The notes under the pieces: model-generated
Seen by the model: only the letters and a program-made list of their open reading frames with translations
Told to the model about the DNA's origin: nothing
Database searches by the model: none
Source of the DNA: Hyaloperonospora brassicae
Lineage: Eukaryota; Oomycota; Peronosporomycetes; Peronosporales; Peronosporaceae
Length of the DNA stretch: 64,000 bases
Direction: 5' to 3'
Assembly (NCBI GenBank): GCA_947650285.1
Contig: CANTFL010000122.1
Location: forward strand, 62,001-126,000
Made by a program: the position numbers and the translations under genes
Shown here: positions 1 through 10,711 of the stretch, one piece after another
How the letters are laid out: every line of letters begins with the position of its first letter
Position numbering within the stretch: the first letter of the stretch is position 1

Positions 1-2
1 CC

Positions 3-530
3 TATCGCGTGCGTTCACGCTTCTTGTCCACCCGTCAGGGTAATAACGAGTTAACGGACTATGTCCAAGAGTTGAGAACTCTGATGGCTGCCATGCAGTC
101 TGACCCTCTCCCTGAGACTGTCTGCGTGACATTCTTTATCGAAGGTCTCCGCACTGGCGCTGCCAGGACCGAGGTGTTTCGAGACCATCCCTCGACTTTC
201 GAAGAGGCTGTGAGCATCGCTCAAAATGCTGAGCATAACTTTAAGTCAGCGAGACTTGGTTGGAATGGGTACAACCCAAGATTTGCGAGAGCAACCTCAG
301 CAAGCACCTCGGCTTACTGTAAGCCAGAACCGATGGATCTCAGCTATGCTGAAGATGAAGGTGAAGCGGAGCTTCATGTTGCAGAGCAACGACAGGAAGT
401 GAGACGTTGTTATACGTGTGGAAGCACCAAACATCTACGCTTCACTTGTCCTTTGCGTAAGCAACAACGTAACCCTATGGGCCGCAACCAGAAACCTGGT
501 ATAACACGGGAAAACGTCGACACCCAGTAG
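3..530 (+). pseudogene. gag: gag polyprotein, C-terminal part (Gypsy A copy 1)
   Basis: The frame is open from the window edge to a TAG at 528-530, so the visible part is about 175 residues. It has the retrotransposon gag core (TDYVQELRTLMAAM, then EEAVSIAQNAEHNFKSAR) followed by one zinc knuckle of CX2CX4HX4C form, beginning RCYTCGSTKH near base 410. Gag forms the particle and the knuckle binds the element RNA. The protein aligns closely with gag of the second copy (48396-49118). The protease frame overlaps its end in the -1 frame. In this copy the slippery site is G GAA AAC (509-515), one base away from the canonical version in copy 2. Confidence 0.9.
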
Positions 531-991
531 GCGCGGGGTGCCCGACTGGGGTAGAACTGAGTTCTGTCACTTCTCTACGAGGTAGAGCAAAACAGGGCTT
601 AGCTCCACAGAGCTCCGTGTCAGGAAGCACAGAGCGTGGATATAAGCATGGCTTATTAGTCGCCGAGGCGATAGTTATAGGCTTTGAGAAGCATTGGTCG
701 ATCTTAATCGATTCTGGGGCGTCATGCAATTATGCTAGGCGTCGTTCCCTTGAGGGGAGTCAGAAATATGCTGAGGCGATTAAAGCGCACGAAGGTGATT
801 CCATCACTGTTCGGTTAGCGACGGGTAGTCGCGTTACTGTGCCTAAAGTTCCGTTGAACTTGGGCGTGAAGTTTTTGGACTTTGATAGCACAGAACGCTG
901 TCTTGTCCTTGACTTGGATTCGAGATATGATCTCACCCTAGGCATGGCCTGGCTTGAACGCCATGAACTATGGATCGATTGGAGGTCTTAG
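473..991 (+). pseudogene. aspartic protease (Gypsy A copy 1)
   Basis: This frame lies -1 relative to gag and is open from 473, overlapping the end of gag by 58 nt, to a TAG at 989-991. The retropepsin active site reads ILIDSGAS, at about base 700. A second typical element, LGMAWLERHE, follows near 940. The protease would mature the Gag-Pol polyprotein. The TAG that closes it lies at the same place in copy 2, and the same frame continues after it into the linker. Gag-to-protease expression through a -1 frameshift is inferred from copy 2. Confidence 0.85.
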
Positions 992-1961
992 ACCTTAGGC
1001 GCAACGCGCAATTTTCCTAGTGAAGTTTTGGATAGTCATGAATTCAACTTCGCTAGGCAACAAAAGCGCTATTGGCGCGAGCAATTGATGGAAGATGTCA
1101 ATGTGCTGGACATTGGTATGTCGGAGTTGATTAACTGAAATGTCTATGACATGAATATTGAGCGGAGCTCTTCTAACGTATTTGAAGAGAGTTGTACTCC
1201 GTTGAGTGATACTCGTTTTGATAATAAGTCACTGCATGCTATTAGCATGATTGGCCAAGGGCCGAGACATCAAGAATGTACTTCCTCTTATGTGAGTGGG
1301 GTGGCACGTGAAATTTCACCGAGTGAGGGTGGCCGAGTTGGCAACACACTGAATGTAGGTAATGACATTGTTGGCGATAAGCCAGAGCATACAGGGCTAT
1401 ACCCGGATGCTGGTCGTGAAGTGGTACGTGCAAATTCACTGGGTGAAGTGTTCGAGTTACGTAACACTTCACCAGATGTCGATCAAGACATGAGATTTCG
1501 TATAGAGCGTGCTATAGCAGATAGCAACTACGGGGACCCTACTGTCTCGGCCTCTAGGAGGCGTAAGGTTTCTTTGAGGAAACAATCTCGGCGTCGGGTG
1601 GCAACTGTCAAGCGCCAGACGTCCGAGATTGTTAAGGAGTGATAATAGTAATGATACACTATATACAATTGTCAATGGAATGACCGGCCATGTTGCTGGC
1701 AACATTACTCTTGAGGCTCTTCCTTCTCTAGATAGTCTCTTTGAACTAGTTGAAATGTCTAATGGCGAATTCAGCCAAGCCTTAAAGGCAGGAGAGTTAT
1801 CCGATCTAGTGGTCATTCGACCCGATGTTGAGTTGAACTCATCCTCTTTATTGGACGAGTCAGTCCTTGAGGACACAAAGGCAACACTTAATGCGCGTAG
1901 TGGATCTTCGATCCTTAAGGATCCTCTTGATCCGTTTTATCCTTTGGTAAAGGAATTTTAA
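992..1961 (+). pseudogene. conserved protease-RT linker region (Gypsy A copy 1)
   Basis: The protease frame resumes after its TAG and runs, with a stop near 1137, to about 1642. The frame then shifts, and a segment from 1629 to a TAA at 1959-1961 leads directly into RT. No known domain is recognised. The stretch is acidic and Ser/Thr-rich (for example SSSLLDESVLED near 1850) with a basic patch (RRRKVSLRKQSRRR near 1555). The homologous region at 49579-50546 keeps these features, so it is a genuine part of Pol rather than random sequence. It may separate protease from RT. Confidence 0.6.
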
Positions 1962-1964
1962 GAC

Positions 1965-2876
1965 GTGGTGTGTCACGACCCACCGTCTGTCTTACCTCCG
2001 GATAGAGGTGTGCGTCATGAAATTGACCTAGTACCTGGAATTAAATACTGCGTAACACGGCAGTGGCCTTTACCAAAGGAGCAGTGTGACGTCATAGACG
2101 ACTTCTTTCGTGCAAAGCACGCAGCGGGGATGGTTCGTGAGAGCAAATCTCCTCATTCCACGCCCACATTTTGTGTCCGAAAGCCCAATTGGAAGTGGCG
2201 CATTGTTCATGCTTACAATAAGCTTAATGCTGCCACGATCCCGGCTCAGACACCAGTCCCTAGGAAAGATGTTCTTCAGAACAATATGGTGGGATGTACA
2301 ATGTACAGTGCACTCGACTTAGTAGATGGTTATTACCAATTGCTCATGCGTGAGAAGGATATTTCGCTGACAGCGATTAGTACCCCGAGCGGTATGCTCT
2401 GGGAGTGGCTAGTTATGCCACAGGGCTTGTCGAATGCCCCAGCTACGTTCAATTGTCTTGTGACACAACTGTTTCGTCCTCACCGAGGTTATGCACAGAC
2501 TTACTTTGATGACATTTTTTTCCATAGTCGTGCTATGAACGGCCGGTCTGATGTGGATAATCGCATCGACCATTTAAGAGCAGTGCTCGAGTGCATGCGC
2601 ACGATCAAGCTGTATGCCAACGCGTCTAAGTGCATCTTTGGTGCAGAAGAGATTCCATTTTTAGGGTGCTTCATTGGGAAGCGTGGTCTTAGAGCGGATC
2701 CTACTAAGCTAAAAGCCATAGTCGATTGGCCGGTTAATAAGAACCAAAAGGACCTACGTAAGTGGCTTGGTCTCGCCAATTACTTACACAAGTATAGTGC
2801 AAACTATGCAGACATGGATCGGCCATTATCCAATCTCTTTAAAAAGGATACGGAGTGGTGTTGGACTAACACCTAG
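1965..2876 (+). pseudogene. pol: reverse transcriptase (Gypsy A copy 1)
   Basis: A 303-codon block carries the Ty3/Gypsy RT motifs in order: ALDLVDGYYQL (first catalytic Asp), MPQGLSNAPATF, and the catalytic core TYFDDIF near base 2505. The thumb follows with FLGCFIGKRGLR and DLRKWLGLANYLHKY. It would copy element RNA into DNA. The block ends at an in-frame TAG, after which the same frame continues into RNase H, so the stop is a decay mutation. A further stop directly precedes the block. Confidence 0.93.
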
Positions 2877-2924
2877 CATGAAGCCTTTACGGCGGTTAAA
2901 TAGAGTCTTCTTCATGCGCTAATC

Positions 2925-3290
2925 TTGGCTTTGCCCGATCCTGATCGGCCTTTCAGTGTCTTCTGTGACGCATCTGATTTTGCCATCGGCAGTGCTCTGT
3001 TACAAACAGATGATAATGGACGGGAACGCGTCATTGCGTTTGAGTCCCGACAGCTAAAAGCAGCTAAGAAGAACTATCCAGTTCATGACAAAGATCTACT
3101 TGCGATAAAGTATGCTTCAATCAAATACAGAGTTCATCTGCTTGGCTCTAAGCCTTTTGTGATCTATACAGATCATGCGTTATTACGCACTGCGACCCAG
3201 TCGCCACATCTCTCTTAGCGAATGGCCCGTTGGCTCTCATTCTTTGCTGAATAAAACTTTGAGGTCAAGTACAAGCCGGGCTAGCAGAAT
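2925..3290 (+). pseudogene. pol: RNase H (Gypsy A copy 1)
   Basis: The RT frame continues with the RNase H signature FSVFCDASDFAIGSALLQ, then VIAFESRQLKAAKKNYPVHD and IYTDHALLRT, typical of the Ty3/Gypsy RNase H that degrades the RNA strand during reverse transcription. Stops near 3216, 3250 and 3282 break it. The corresponding part of copy 2 is uninterrupted and continues into integrase. Confidence 0.88.
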
Positions 3291-3293
3291 GCT

Positions 3294-4601
3294 TTGGCTG
3301 TTGCGTTATCACGTAGGCCTGACTATGAGCTTGCTCATGTAATGACTCTGTCATCATCGGTCACAGACCTCATTCGTTCGGCATATGCCAAAGATGAACA
3401 TTGTGTAGCTTTGCTACGTGCTCTGGGGAGCGAGGGGTTTAACGACTCAGACATTAAATTGTCGGCACGTTTGCGTGCGAAGCTACATCGATATTCCATC
3501 GATCAAGGCCTGTTGTGCTATAGCACAGATATGGAGGATACTCCCCGTATCGTTGTCCCTCATGATGAGGAATTGAAGTATCGCATCCTCTATGAGGCGC
3601 ATGATACTGCGGTGAGCGGTCATCTCGGTCGAGAAAAGACATATACCTCCGTGAGCCAATACTATTGGTGTCCCAAACTTTACAAATGGGTAAGCACATA
3701 CGTGCGTACGTGCGAAACGTGTCAACGGGTGAAACCCTCAGCTCATGCGGCTGCGCCGCTCTCTAGTCTCCCTATACTCTCTGGGTGCTGGGAGTCCATC
3801 AGCATGGATTTCATGTTCGGTCTGCCGAAAGATGTGCAAGGCAATACGTGTATTGTGGTCTTTGTTGACCGTTTGAGCAAGATGGCTCACTTGGCGGCTA
3901 TGCCAGATACCATTGATGGTGAAGGTACAGCTACGCTGTTTATCGATAGAGTGTTTCGACAACACGACTTGCCTGTGGCAATAGTCTCTGACAGAGATCC
4001 TCGCTTCACTGGGAAATTTTGAAGGTCCATCTTCAAGGTGCTCGGCACACGTTTGGACATGTCCACGGCGGATCACCCCCAGACCGATGGTCAAACCGAG
4101 CGAGTCAATCGCGTTATCGGTGACATATTACGCAGTGTTTGCGCTAATACACCAAAAAGTTGGAGTTCAATGCTTCCTGTTGTTGAGTTTGCGTTAAATA
4201 ACGCTGTTCACGCCTCTACAGGCTTTACTCCGTTCTAAGTGAACGGTCTCACACACCCTCGCGTTCCGTTAACGCTACCCCTGCGTGGTTCAGGGCTTGG
4301 TGGGGGCGAGATGGCCGATCGGCTTGCAGATATCAGCCCTGCTACTGTTCACAAACAGGTAAGCGAGTTTCTCTCAACGCGCTTGAATGTGTTACGACAC
4401 GTGCGTGATGCACTGGCTGATAGCCAAGATAGACAAAAGGAGCAAGCTGATGTTAAAGGCAGAGGATGTATTGAACGTTATAAGGTCGGAGACCAAGTTC
4501 TACTCAATGCTAAAAACCTACCTACAAATGTAGTCTCTGCTGTCTTCAATACAAAGTTGCGTCCGCGCTTCATTGGGCCGTTCACGGTCATCGCTAAGTA
4601 G
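3294..4601 (+). pseudogene. pol: integrase, zinc-binding and catalytic domains plus start of C-terminal domain (Gypsy A copy 1)
   Basis: The HHCC zinc-binding domain is visible (HDTAVSGHLGREKTY, then CETCQRVK near 3715). The catalytic triad follows: SMDFMFGLPKD (first Asp), IVSDRDPRF (second Asp) and HPQTDGQTERVN (Glu), the D,D35E pattern. A C-terminal GPY/F-like segment (RPRFIGPFTVIAK) lies near 4560. The protein would insert the DNA copy into the genome. Stops at 4021, 4236 and 4599 disrupt the frame. The order RT, RNase H, integrase places the element in Ty3/Gypsy rather than Ty1/Copia. Confidence 0.92.
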
Positions 4602-5084
4602 GGATTGGCGTACACGCTCAACCTTCCGCGCAAACTGCGCACGCACCCGGTGTTCTACGTTGGCTTGCTTAAGCCGTATCCGGACCCATCCCATGTGAAC
4701 TCGGAGGCGCTTGCGCCTGGAAATACAGCCTTGACGTCGACTGTTGCATCTGAGCCAGGAGGTTAAGCTGACCATCCACACGGGCTAAGGCCAACTCCAA
4801 CGCCTGAACACGGGCTTGCATCGCGCCGAGTTCATTCTGGGTCTTACCCAATGTCTCTCGGAGACCACTCAGCTCAAGGAGCACCTTCTCATGCTCCTTC
4901 TTCGGTACCCCGACCACCACCGACGCTGCTCGATGAGCAAGGGAACCACCAGCTCCATGTGGAGAAAATCCTTCAACGACGTCGTCGTCGTGGCCAATAC
5001 CAGTATCTGGTGAAGTGGCGAGGGTACCCGGAGTCGGAGAACTCGTGGGAGTATGAGATACCCCTTCGGCAGGACTGCCCATAA
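4602..5084 (+). pseudogene. pol: integrase C-terminal tail with chromodomain (Gypsy A copy 1)
   Basis: After the TAG at 4599 the Pol frame continues with THPVFYVGLLKPY, the end of the integrase C-terminal domain. A Pro-rich linker and a clear chromodomain follow (HVEKILQRRRRRGQYQYLVKWRGYPE, with ENSWEYE) at about 4956-5060. In chromoviruses this domain is thought to direct insertion to marked chromatin. A stop lies in the linker near 4765. The whole segment from 4669 is also open on the opposite strand, where it encodes the end of the antisense protein. Confidence 0.85.
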
Positions 5085-5970
5085 GCCGTGAATGTTTTTG
5101 AACATCGTGACCAGGGTCGCCTTGCGAACGAGAACGCTTCTCACCAATAGTGGTGGGATGTAGCGTGTTGCTCCGCACCTTAGGTTCGTGACCCGTGATT
5201 GCCATTGTAGCCGGAGCATAACGCGTACGTGTACGCAACTGGCCCCTGGCCTTGAGTTTGGCATACTCGAACCGAAGCTTTCATTCCAACCGAACGCCGG
5301 CCACATCGGCGCTGGCCCTCAGCACTGACACACTGCTAAGGTGTCACTTGCGATACACCCAACGGATGAACTGATTGTCCTCCTCCTCGGGCAATTCGCC
5401 AGCGAACAACAAGATGGGCACGCCCTCAATCGGTCGAACCGAGACACCACAAGACAAGCTCTCAAGATGCGCGCGGTACTGACCTTGCGTGGTAAAGAAT
5501 GGATCGAGATATCTCTCATTTAGAGCCTGACGAACGGCTATATCTTCTGGCGACGTAGCTTCGGGGCCCATGTCCCATGTTGAAAGGCTACGGCCTTCCG
5601 TTTGACGGAGGCGTTGCTCCACGTCAGGTGTTGTAAACACGTAACCACCCCGGTTTTGAATAACCGTCTGGGTATGAGTGCGACGTAGAGCACGCTCCTC
5701 TCGCCGGAGGGTTAACTCCTGTTGCTCGTCGAGCGGGTTTGTGATGATGTTCTCATCCGCATCTGTTGTATGATGCTGCGCCCCTGGCGCTGTGGTAACA
5801 CCACGTCTAACGAACGGATTCGTTGCTGTTAGAGGTCGAGCCTCAGATGAAGCGGAGTGGGACGATATCCCTTCATCTCTAGAGACACTGGTATCACTAC
5901 CATAGTCCACATCCTCATTAAGACGGAGGTAGGAGGAAAGAGTCCGAGACTCGTTGGGTGGCTATGCCAT
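4669..5970 (-). pseudogene. antisense coiled-coil ORF of Gypsy A, copy 1 (433 codons, interrupted)
   Basis: A single minus-strand frame runs 1302 nt from an ATG at 5970, 106 bp inside the 3' LTR, to a stop at 4669. The homologous frame in copy 2 (53567-54868) has the same length. Shared protein features, N to C: an acidic Ser-rich start, ITNPLDEQQELTLRREERA, a segment containing GVPILLFAGELPEEEDNQFIRWV, a basic stretch ending AKLKARGQ, and a C-terminal heptad-like coiled coil (ELSGLRETLGKTQNELGAMQ). This copy has a TAG at codon 3 and stops near 5344 and 5287. No known family is recognised. The C-terminal half overlaps the chromodomain on the other strand. The matched length and conserved replacements suggest a real protein, while function is unknown. 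Confidence 0.65.
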
Positions 5971-6064
5971 GGTGTTTCGTGTTTTGCCACCGTCCGGTTA
6001 AGCGCACACACACCGACCTCTTCGAGGAAAGAAACCGATTGACGTTTTGTGGTAACGTCAGTCT

Positions 6065-6076
6065 GGTGGGGGAGGG
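6065..6076 (+). other. polypurine tract (Gypsy A copy 1)
   Basis: A G-rich run (GGTGGGGGAGGG) lies immediately before the 3' LTR, where the plus-strand primer of LTR retrotransposons is expected. Copy 2 has nearly the same run at 54965-54976. Confidence 0.7.
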
Positions 6077-6561
6077 TGTAACGGGGTTACACGTCGACTG
6101 GTAGTCGACGATAGGTGTGGTCCACACAAGAAAGGGGTACCCTGTAAAGTGATAGTAGAACACTGTAAGTGTATCAATTGTTGAAGACTGATGTCTGTCA
6201 ACAATTGATTACGAGATCTTTAGAGAGGTTTTACTTTGAACCTTAGTGACTAGGTTAAGTACGTTGTTCTATGGTGTTCTTTAGGTTTAAAGAAGAAATA
6301 AAATTCAGTTCCCCTTTTGATCAATAAGAGACACGTGCCTTACGAGGCGTCTTTGATCGGGAGGACAAAAGCAACGCCTGTGAAGGTAGCTTGTCCTCGA
6401 GCACTCTGTGCTGTGATTCGTTTGAATCGTTTGATTCCTCTGGAACGAAACCGTTAGCTCTCTGAGCTATTGACTCTCTGAGTCGGGTTCTGTGAACCAA
6501 AGTTGCTCGTGAGAGCGTTAAAGTCTTCCTCTGACTTAAGGAGCTGTGTAGCTTCGCTACA
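6077..6561 (+). repeat. 3' LTR of Gypsy A copy 1 (485 bp)
   Basis: It begins TGTAACGGGGTTACACG and ends CTTCGCTACA, so it has TG...CA ends. It is homologous over its whole length to the 534-bp LTRs of copy 2 but lacks a roughly 49-bp partial duplication that those carry in U5. The first 15 bases form an inverted repeat (TGTAAC/GTTACA). The downstream half is a chain of small hairpins, such as GACTC-TCT-GAGTC and TGTAGC-TTC-GCTACA. The base after the end, 6562, is already ALDH coding sequence. Confidence 0.92.
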
Positions 6562-7050
6562 AGATATCTATCGCATTATCCGAACGTCGACAAGGTCGCT
6601 TTTACAGGATCCACAGAGGTTGGCTGTCAAATCATGCGCGCATCGCACGTGGAAAACATTAAGCGCGTCACGCTGGAAGTGGGTGGCAAGTCGGCTAACA
6701 TCATCCTTGATGATGCGGACATTGACCTTTCCATCCAGCAGTCGCAGATTGGTCTGTTTGTGAAACAGGGTCAGTGCTGCATTACTGGCTCTCGCGTGTA
6801 GGTGCAGGATGGCATCTACGACGAGTTCGTCCGGCTCTCGGTGGAAGCTGCAGAATCCCGTGTCGTGGGCAACCTATTCAGTCCCAGCATACAGCAAGGA
6901 GCGCAGATAGACAAAACTCAGTTTGACAAGATTCTGGGCTACATAGAATAGGTGTGGCGGAAGGTGCTAGTCTACTGACCGGTGTCACACGCCACGGCGA
7001 CAAAGATAAGTTCATCCATTCCATCGTGTTTGCAGACGTGACGGAAAACA
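6562..7050 (+). pseudogene. aldehyde dehydrogenase pseudogene, middle fragment
   Basis: Translation shows the ALDH core: VDKVAFTGSTEVG (cofactor-binding region), TLEVGGKSANI (the conserved catalytic Glu) and KQGQCCITGSRV (the nucleophilic Cys). Then come [27 protein letters not shown] and, after a one-base frameshift near 6950, RHGDKDKFIHS. ALDHs oxidise aldehydes to acids with NAD(P). In-frame TAGs lie near 6798 and 6950. The fragment starts directly at a Gypsy A LTR and stops at a Copia LTR, and the C-terminal part resumes at 12292. The N-terminal roughly 240 residues are not in the window. The gene was therefore hit by at least two retrotransposons. Confidence 0.9.
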
Positions 7051-7413
7051 TGTTTGCCCGTAGGCGCACTTGCGCAGTAGAAGTAGGGAGTAAAAGTAAT
7101 GTATATTGAGTGTATAGAACTACCTCCTTCAACACTACGATATGAATGACCAGAAGCGGAAACTGCAACTTGACCATGTCAAGTCACACATGGTGTCCGT
7201 CTCTTCCTGTCCCATGTAACATCCTGTCACATGACTTCCGTCTCTGACAGTCCCAACTGTCCAGCTATTATCCTGTCCCACACGTCCCATTTGGTCGATC
7301 GTCCCGTCGTGGTCCCACATGTCACGTCGTACGGTAATCAGCGAATCAGGTGACACCGTCCCATGGTATAGCACTCGAACCTTGAAACCTGTCAAACACG
7401 ATAGTTTCTAACA
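7051..7413 (-). repeat. 3' LTR of the Copia element (363 bp)
   Basis: Read on the minus strand it begins TGTTAGAAACTATCGTG and ends GGGCAAACA, the TG...CA ends typical of LTRs. It is the direct repeat of 11927-12289. Confidence 0.93.
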
Positions 7414-8093
7414 CTCCTTCTCGGTGTTAGCCTATGTGACCGTCGATTTGAGCAGGGATCTCAACTGCTCCATCCTTTTAGACGGCAACGGCTTCGTCAG
7501 TATGGCGGCTAGCATGTCCTGAGATCGCACAAACCTTGGCACCACAGCTCCTTTCTATGGGTGATGGAATATAACCTTGTGACATATGTCCACGTGCTTG
7601 GCGCTCGAGATTCTCTTTCTGACTCGAGTTCCTTAATCGCCGCTTATTTGTCGTTCCACATCGGCATGGGCTCACGTACGCGTAGCTTCAACTCGCTCAG
7701 TAGTTCTTTCGTGCCAAGCAGCTATCGACCAGCTTGCGACGCTGAGATAAACTGAGCCTCCATCGTGCTCAGCGATACACCCGATTTCTTCTTGCACAGC
7801 CACAGAACCACAGCACCGTCCACAGTGATCACACACCCTGATATTGACTTACGGTCGACCTTGCTCGCAGCAAAATCAGCGTCTCTCTAGCACTCGACCC
7901 GCACATCTTCTGGCGTATGTCCATCACCATTAAGGTGCAGCTTCAAATCCTTGGACATCTTCAGGTATCGCATGATGCGTTTCGCGGTCTTCCAATACTT
8001 AAGTGTCGGCTTGTGAGTCTGTCTTGTTGCCTTGTGCACTGCAAAACAAATGTCTGGGCGTGTGCATATTGCAATCCATAGCAAGCTTCCCAC
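7414..8093 (-). pseudogene. pol: Copia RNase H and C-terminal part of RT
   Basis: The frame 8093-7887 reads SLLWIAICTRPDICFAVHKA and YLKMSKDLKLHL, the usual link between Copia RT and RNase H. After a TAG the frame continues DADFAASKVDRKSISGCV, the RNase H start with its catalytic Asp, and LSTMEAQFISAS, which contains the catalytic Glu. Several stops follow. It would remove the RNA template strand. The region next to the LTR shows no further domain. Confidence 0.8.
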
Positions 8094-8099
8094 CAGTGA

Positions 8100-8989
8100 C
8101 TAGAAGGACTTCTCACTGGGGTCCCATTTCGCTCCTCTTGCTGGTGGGTACTCAGCGTACTCTTCGTCATCCATGTTGCACTTGTCTCCGATAGGGGTGC
8201 GAACTCCATTGGATGACTCCATCCCGAAGTCCCTCAACAACAAATCGATAGTCCGTTCTTGATCTGAAACATAGCCATTCGAGTCGCCAAGCTCTATCCG
8301 TATCCCGTGGAACTTGTTTACAATCCCCAAATCCTTGATCGATAGTGAGGTCGTGTCTTTAAAGAAGTCGTCCACAGCGCTCGGTTCGGTGCCCGTGACC
8401 AACAGATCGTCCACGTAGATACCGATTACCGTGCATGCCTTGACCTTGTACTTGACGTATAGGCACATGTCAGTGGTACATTAGTTATACCCGCTTTGTC
8501 GTATCTTGGAGTCAAGTAATTTTCTCCACAGCAGCCCAGCCTGTTATAGTCCATATAGTGACTGCTTTAACAGCAACGCTAGGTCATTTGGGGTCTTCGC
8601 GTTCCACCCTTCATCTCTTTCTCTTTCACTGTCATCTTCTTCGACACCTTCATGTAAATATCCAAGTGCTCCTCCTTTTCAGCCTTGACGTACGCATTGG
8701 GTACATCACCGTGGCGCGCTGGTACCTTCCAGCGTCTCTAAAGCACCAGGATCAGCTTTACCGTCCTCAAGTTCATGACCGCTGCGAACTTGAGGGTATA
8801 GTTCACTCAGAACACTTTATCGTTTCTGCAAACGACCAAAAGAGCCTTGTAACGCTCGATGTCCCCGTTCGCGTCGGTCGTTGTTTCGAAGACCCATTTG
8901 TTGTGTAGAGCATGTGCATTTCCTGGTGGCACGACGATCTCCCAGACGTCATTTGACTTGAGTTCGTCCAGTTCGTCGGTCATGGCCAC
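8100..8989 (-). pseudogene. pol: Copia reverse transcriptase
   Basis: The N-terminal part (8989-8807) has the Copia RT entry sequence DELDELKSNDVWEIV and HNKWVFETTTDANGDIERYKA. The catalytic part (8468-8100) has IGIYVDDLLVTG, the YVDD active site of Ty1/Copia RTs. The sequence between, 8469-8806, reads through in shifting frames with stops and should hold the finger-palm motifs. The enzyme copies element RNA into DNA, and this copy is clearly defective. Confidence 0.88.
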
Positions 8990-9141
8990 GTGCCATTGGT
9001 GGCGATGCTTACGCTTTATCGCCTCACCGTAGTGTTTCGGATCTTGCTCGATGACTTAATTCCCAACGTCGCAACTGTCCACCGAGGTATCGGCTTCGGC
9101 CATTTTGTTTGACTCAACATTTTCGACCGTGTGCCATGGCT

Positions 9142-9928
9142 CTATCTGGTCAATATCTGCTTTCGGCCTTTTCGAACCTTCTTCCTGCCCTTCACACCGT
9201 CTCGACGATCTCGTGCACCCGCTTGACGATCATTTCCTGGCTCCTCCTGAAGTCGTATCGGGTCAGGATAAGTCTTTCTTTCATCTTGGTCATTCTGTGG
9301 TGCTTCAACGGTTTGAACGTGTTGGGTCACCACGACCACCTTATCCACTCGCATGTACACTTTGTATACCTTCGTTTCGCTCCCTCTCCCTATGATGATG
9401 CCCGCCTTCCCTCGCTCACCGAGTGATTTGTTTGTCGAGTCTTTGTGCACAGTGCACGACGACCCAAAAACCACGATGAATGTAAGCCCGGGAGCCTTGT
9501 TCGTCAGAATCTTCATGGGCGATGCACCTACAGGGTTGGACTTGGTCTTGATTCGGTTCATTATGTACGAAGCGTACTCTGCAGCATCACTTCAAAACGG
9601 GAGCGGAAGTTTTGATGCAAAGATCATGCCCCGCACAATTATCATGATGGTTTGGTGCATCCGTTCAGCCTTGCCGTTGCTCGATTGATCTCCCGCCTCA
9701 CTTACTTGACACAAGATGCCTTACAACGAGCAGAAAGGGCCAAGCGTCTTATATGCGCCACCTCCATCGGTGCGTAAAACATGAATCTTGCAATTGAACT
9801 CGCGCTCAAAGCTTGCCATGAAGAACTTGAACTTCAACGCGGCTGCATCCAAAGTTTTGGCCAAGAACACTCGACAATACCTTCATCGGTGTCAATGAAT
9901 TGACCATATACTGATTTCCCAAACGATC
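9142..9928 (-). pseudogene. pol: Copia integrase, decayed core and C-terminal region
   Basis: The frame 9561-9142 begins NRIKTKSNPVGASPMKILT and contains VVFGSSCTVHKD and GKAGIIIGRG, which match the end of the Copia integrase core and its C-terminal region. The upstream stretch 9562-9928 should contain the D,D,E core but is broken by stops and frameshifts, so the triad cannot be read cleanly. It would integrate the cDNA. Confidence 0.75.
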
Positions 9929-10711
9929 TCAGGGGGTCATGGGACCCTTGAGATCCGAACAAATGACACCCCCGATCACGTCGATTCGTGAATTAATGCC
10001 CGTGTCTCTCTTCGACTGCACTCCTTTGGTCTGCTTCCCCTTGGCACAGGCCAGACACTTTTGACATATCGAATCTGTCAATCGTATACCTGATGTCGGA
10101 TCTTTGGCCATCTTGACAATCGTGTAGAAACAAAGATGTCCTAGGCGCCGATGAAAGTCCATCAAGGTTCCAAACTGAACGCCCAAGACGGATTCATGTT
10201 CAGGTGGATTAATGACAGTCATCATTGTCTCTCGTTGTGGCTTGGGATTGCGATCGCTGAGATTCGTCCCAGCGACAACCAAAACGTTGTTGCAACATTT
10301 CACATCCATGATGGGCGTCCCACCCATATCAGATGACAACACGCGCCTCCCTCCTCGATATTCGAGCACGCAACCTTCGGCCTCAAGCAATACGTACAAA
10401 AGGATGTTACGCTCGAGGTTCTCCGCGTACTGAGCATTGAGGATTCTCTCTGTATTCACGACTCCAAGTGTAACAACTTGGATGTCCACGGTCCCTTGCA
10501 GGGTGATCCGTAGTACACTGCCATCTTCGGCGGCCGTCATGCACTCACTTCGACAGTCTATTGGGTCTGTAAGAAGCCTCGGATCATTGACCAAGTGCCT
10601 GCTCATACCGCGGTCGAGAATCCATTGAACAGGCAAAATATTCGAACCATTACCAACTGCAAAAATAAAGTTCGCACCCGAGGATTTCTTCCTCGATTTC
10701 TGGCAGCTCAA
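9929..10711 (-). pseudogene. pol: Copia protease and pre-integrase region
   Basis: A 260-codon minus-strand frame starts just after the gag zinc knuckle. The protease active site is present in altered form (WILDRGMSRHLVND, where Copia elements normally have Asp-Ser-Gly-Ala). The pre-integrase zinc region follows: FHRRLGHLCFYTI, then CQKCLACAKGKQTK. The changed active site suggests that this copy's protease is inactive even apart from the stops. Confidence 0.85.

Larger units (their letters stand above)
1..6561 (+). mobile_element. Ty3/Gypsy chromodomain retrotransposon, family 'Gypsy A' copy 1, 5' part outside window
   Basis: Gene order on the plus strand is gag, aspartic protease, linker, reverse transcriptase, RNase H, integrase, chromodomain and 3' LTR, which defines a Ty3/Gypsy element of chromovirus type. 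The window begins inside gag, so the 5' LTR and gag N terminus are not visible. The 3' LTR (6077-6561) is homologous to the LTRs of the complete copy at 47513-55510. The pol region carries many in-frame stops (for example near 2874, 3216, 4021, 4236 and 4599), so the copy is dead for retrotransposition. Its 3' end abuts coding sequence of an aldehyde dehydrogenase, which implies insertion into that gene. Confidence 0.93.
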
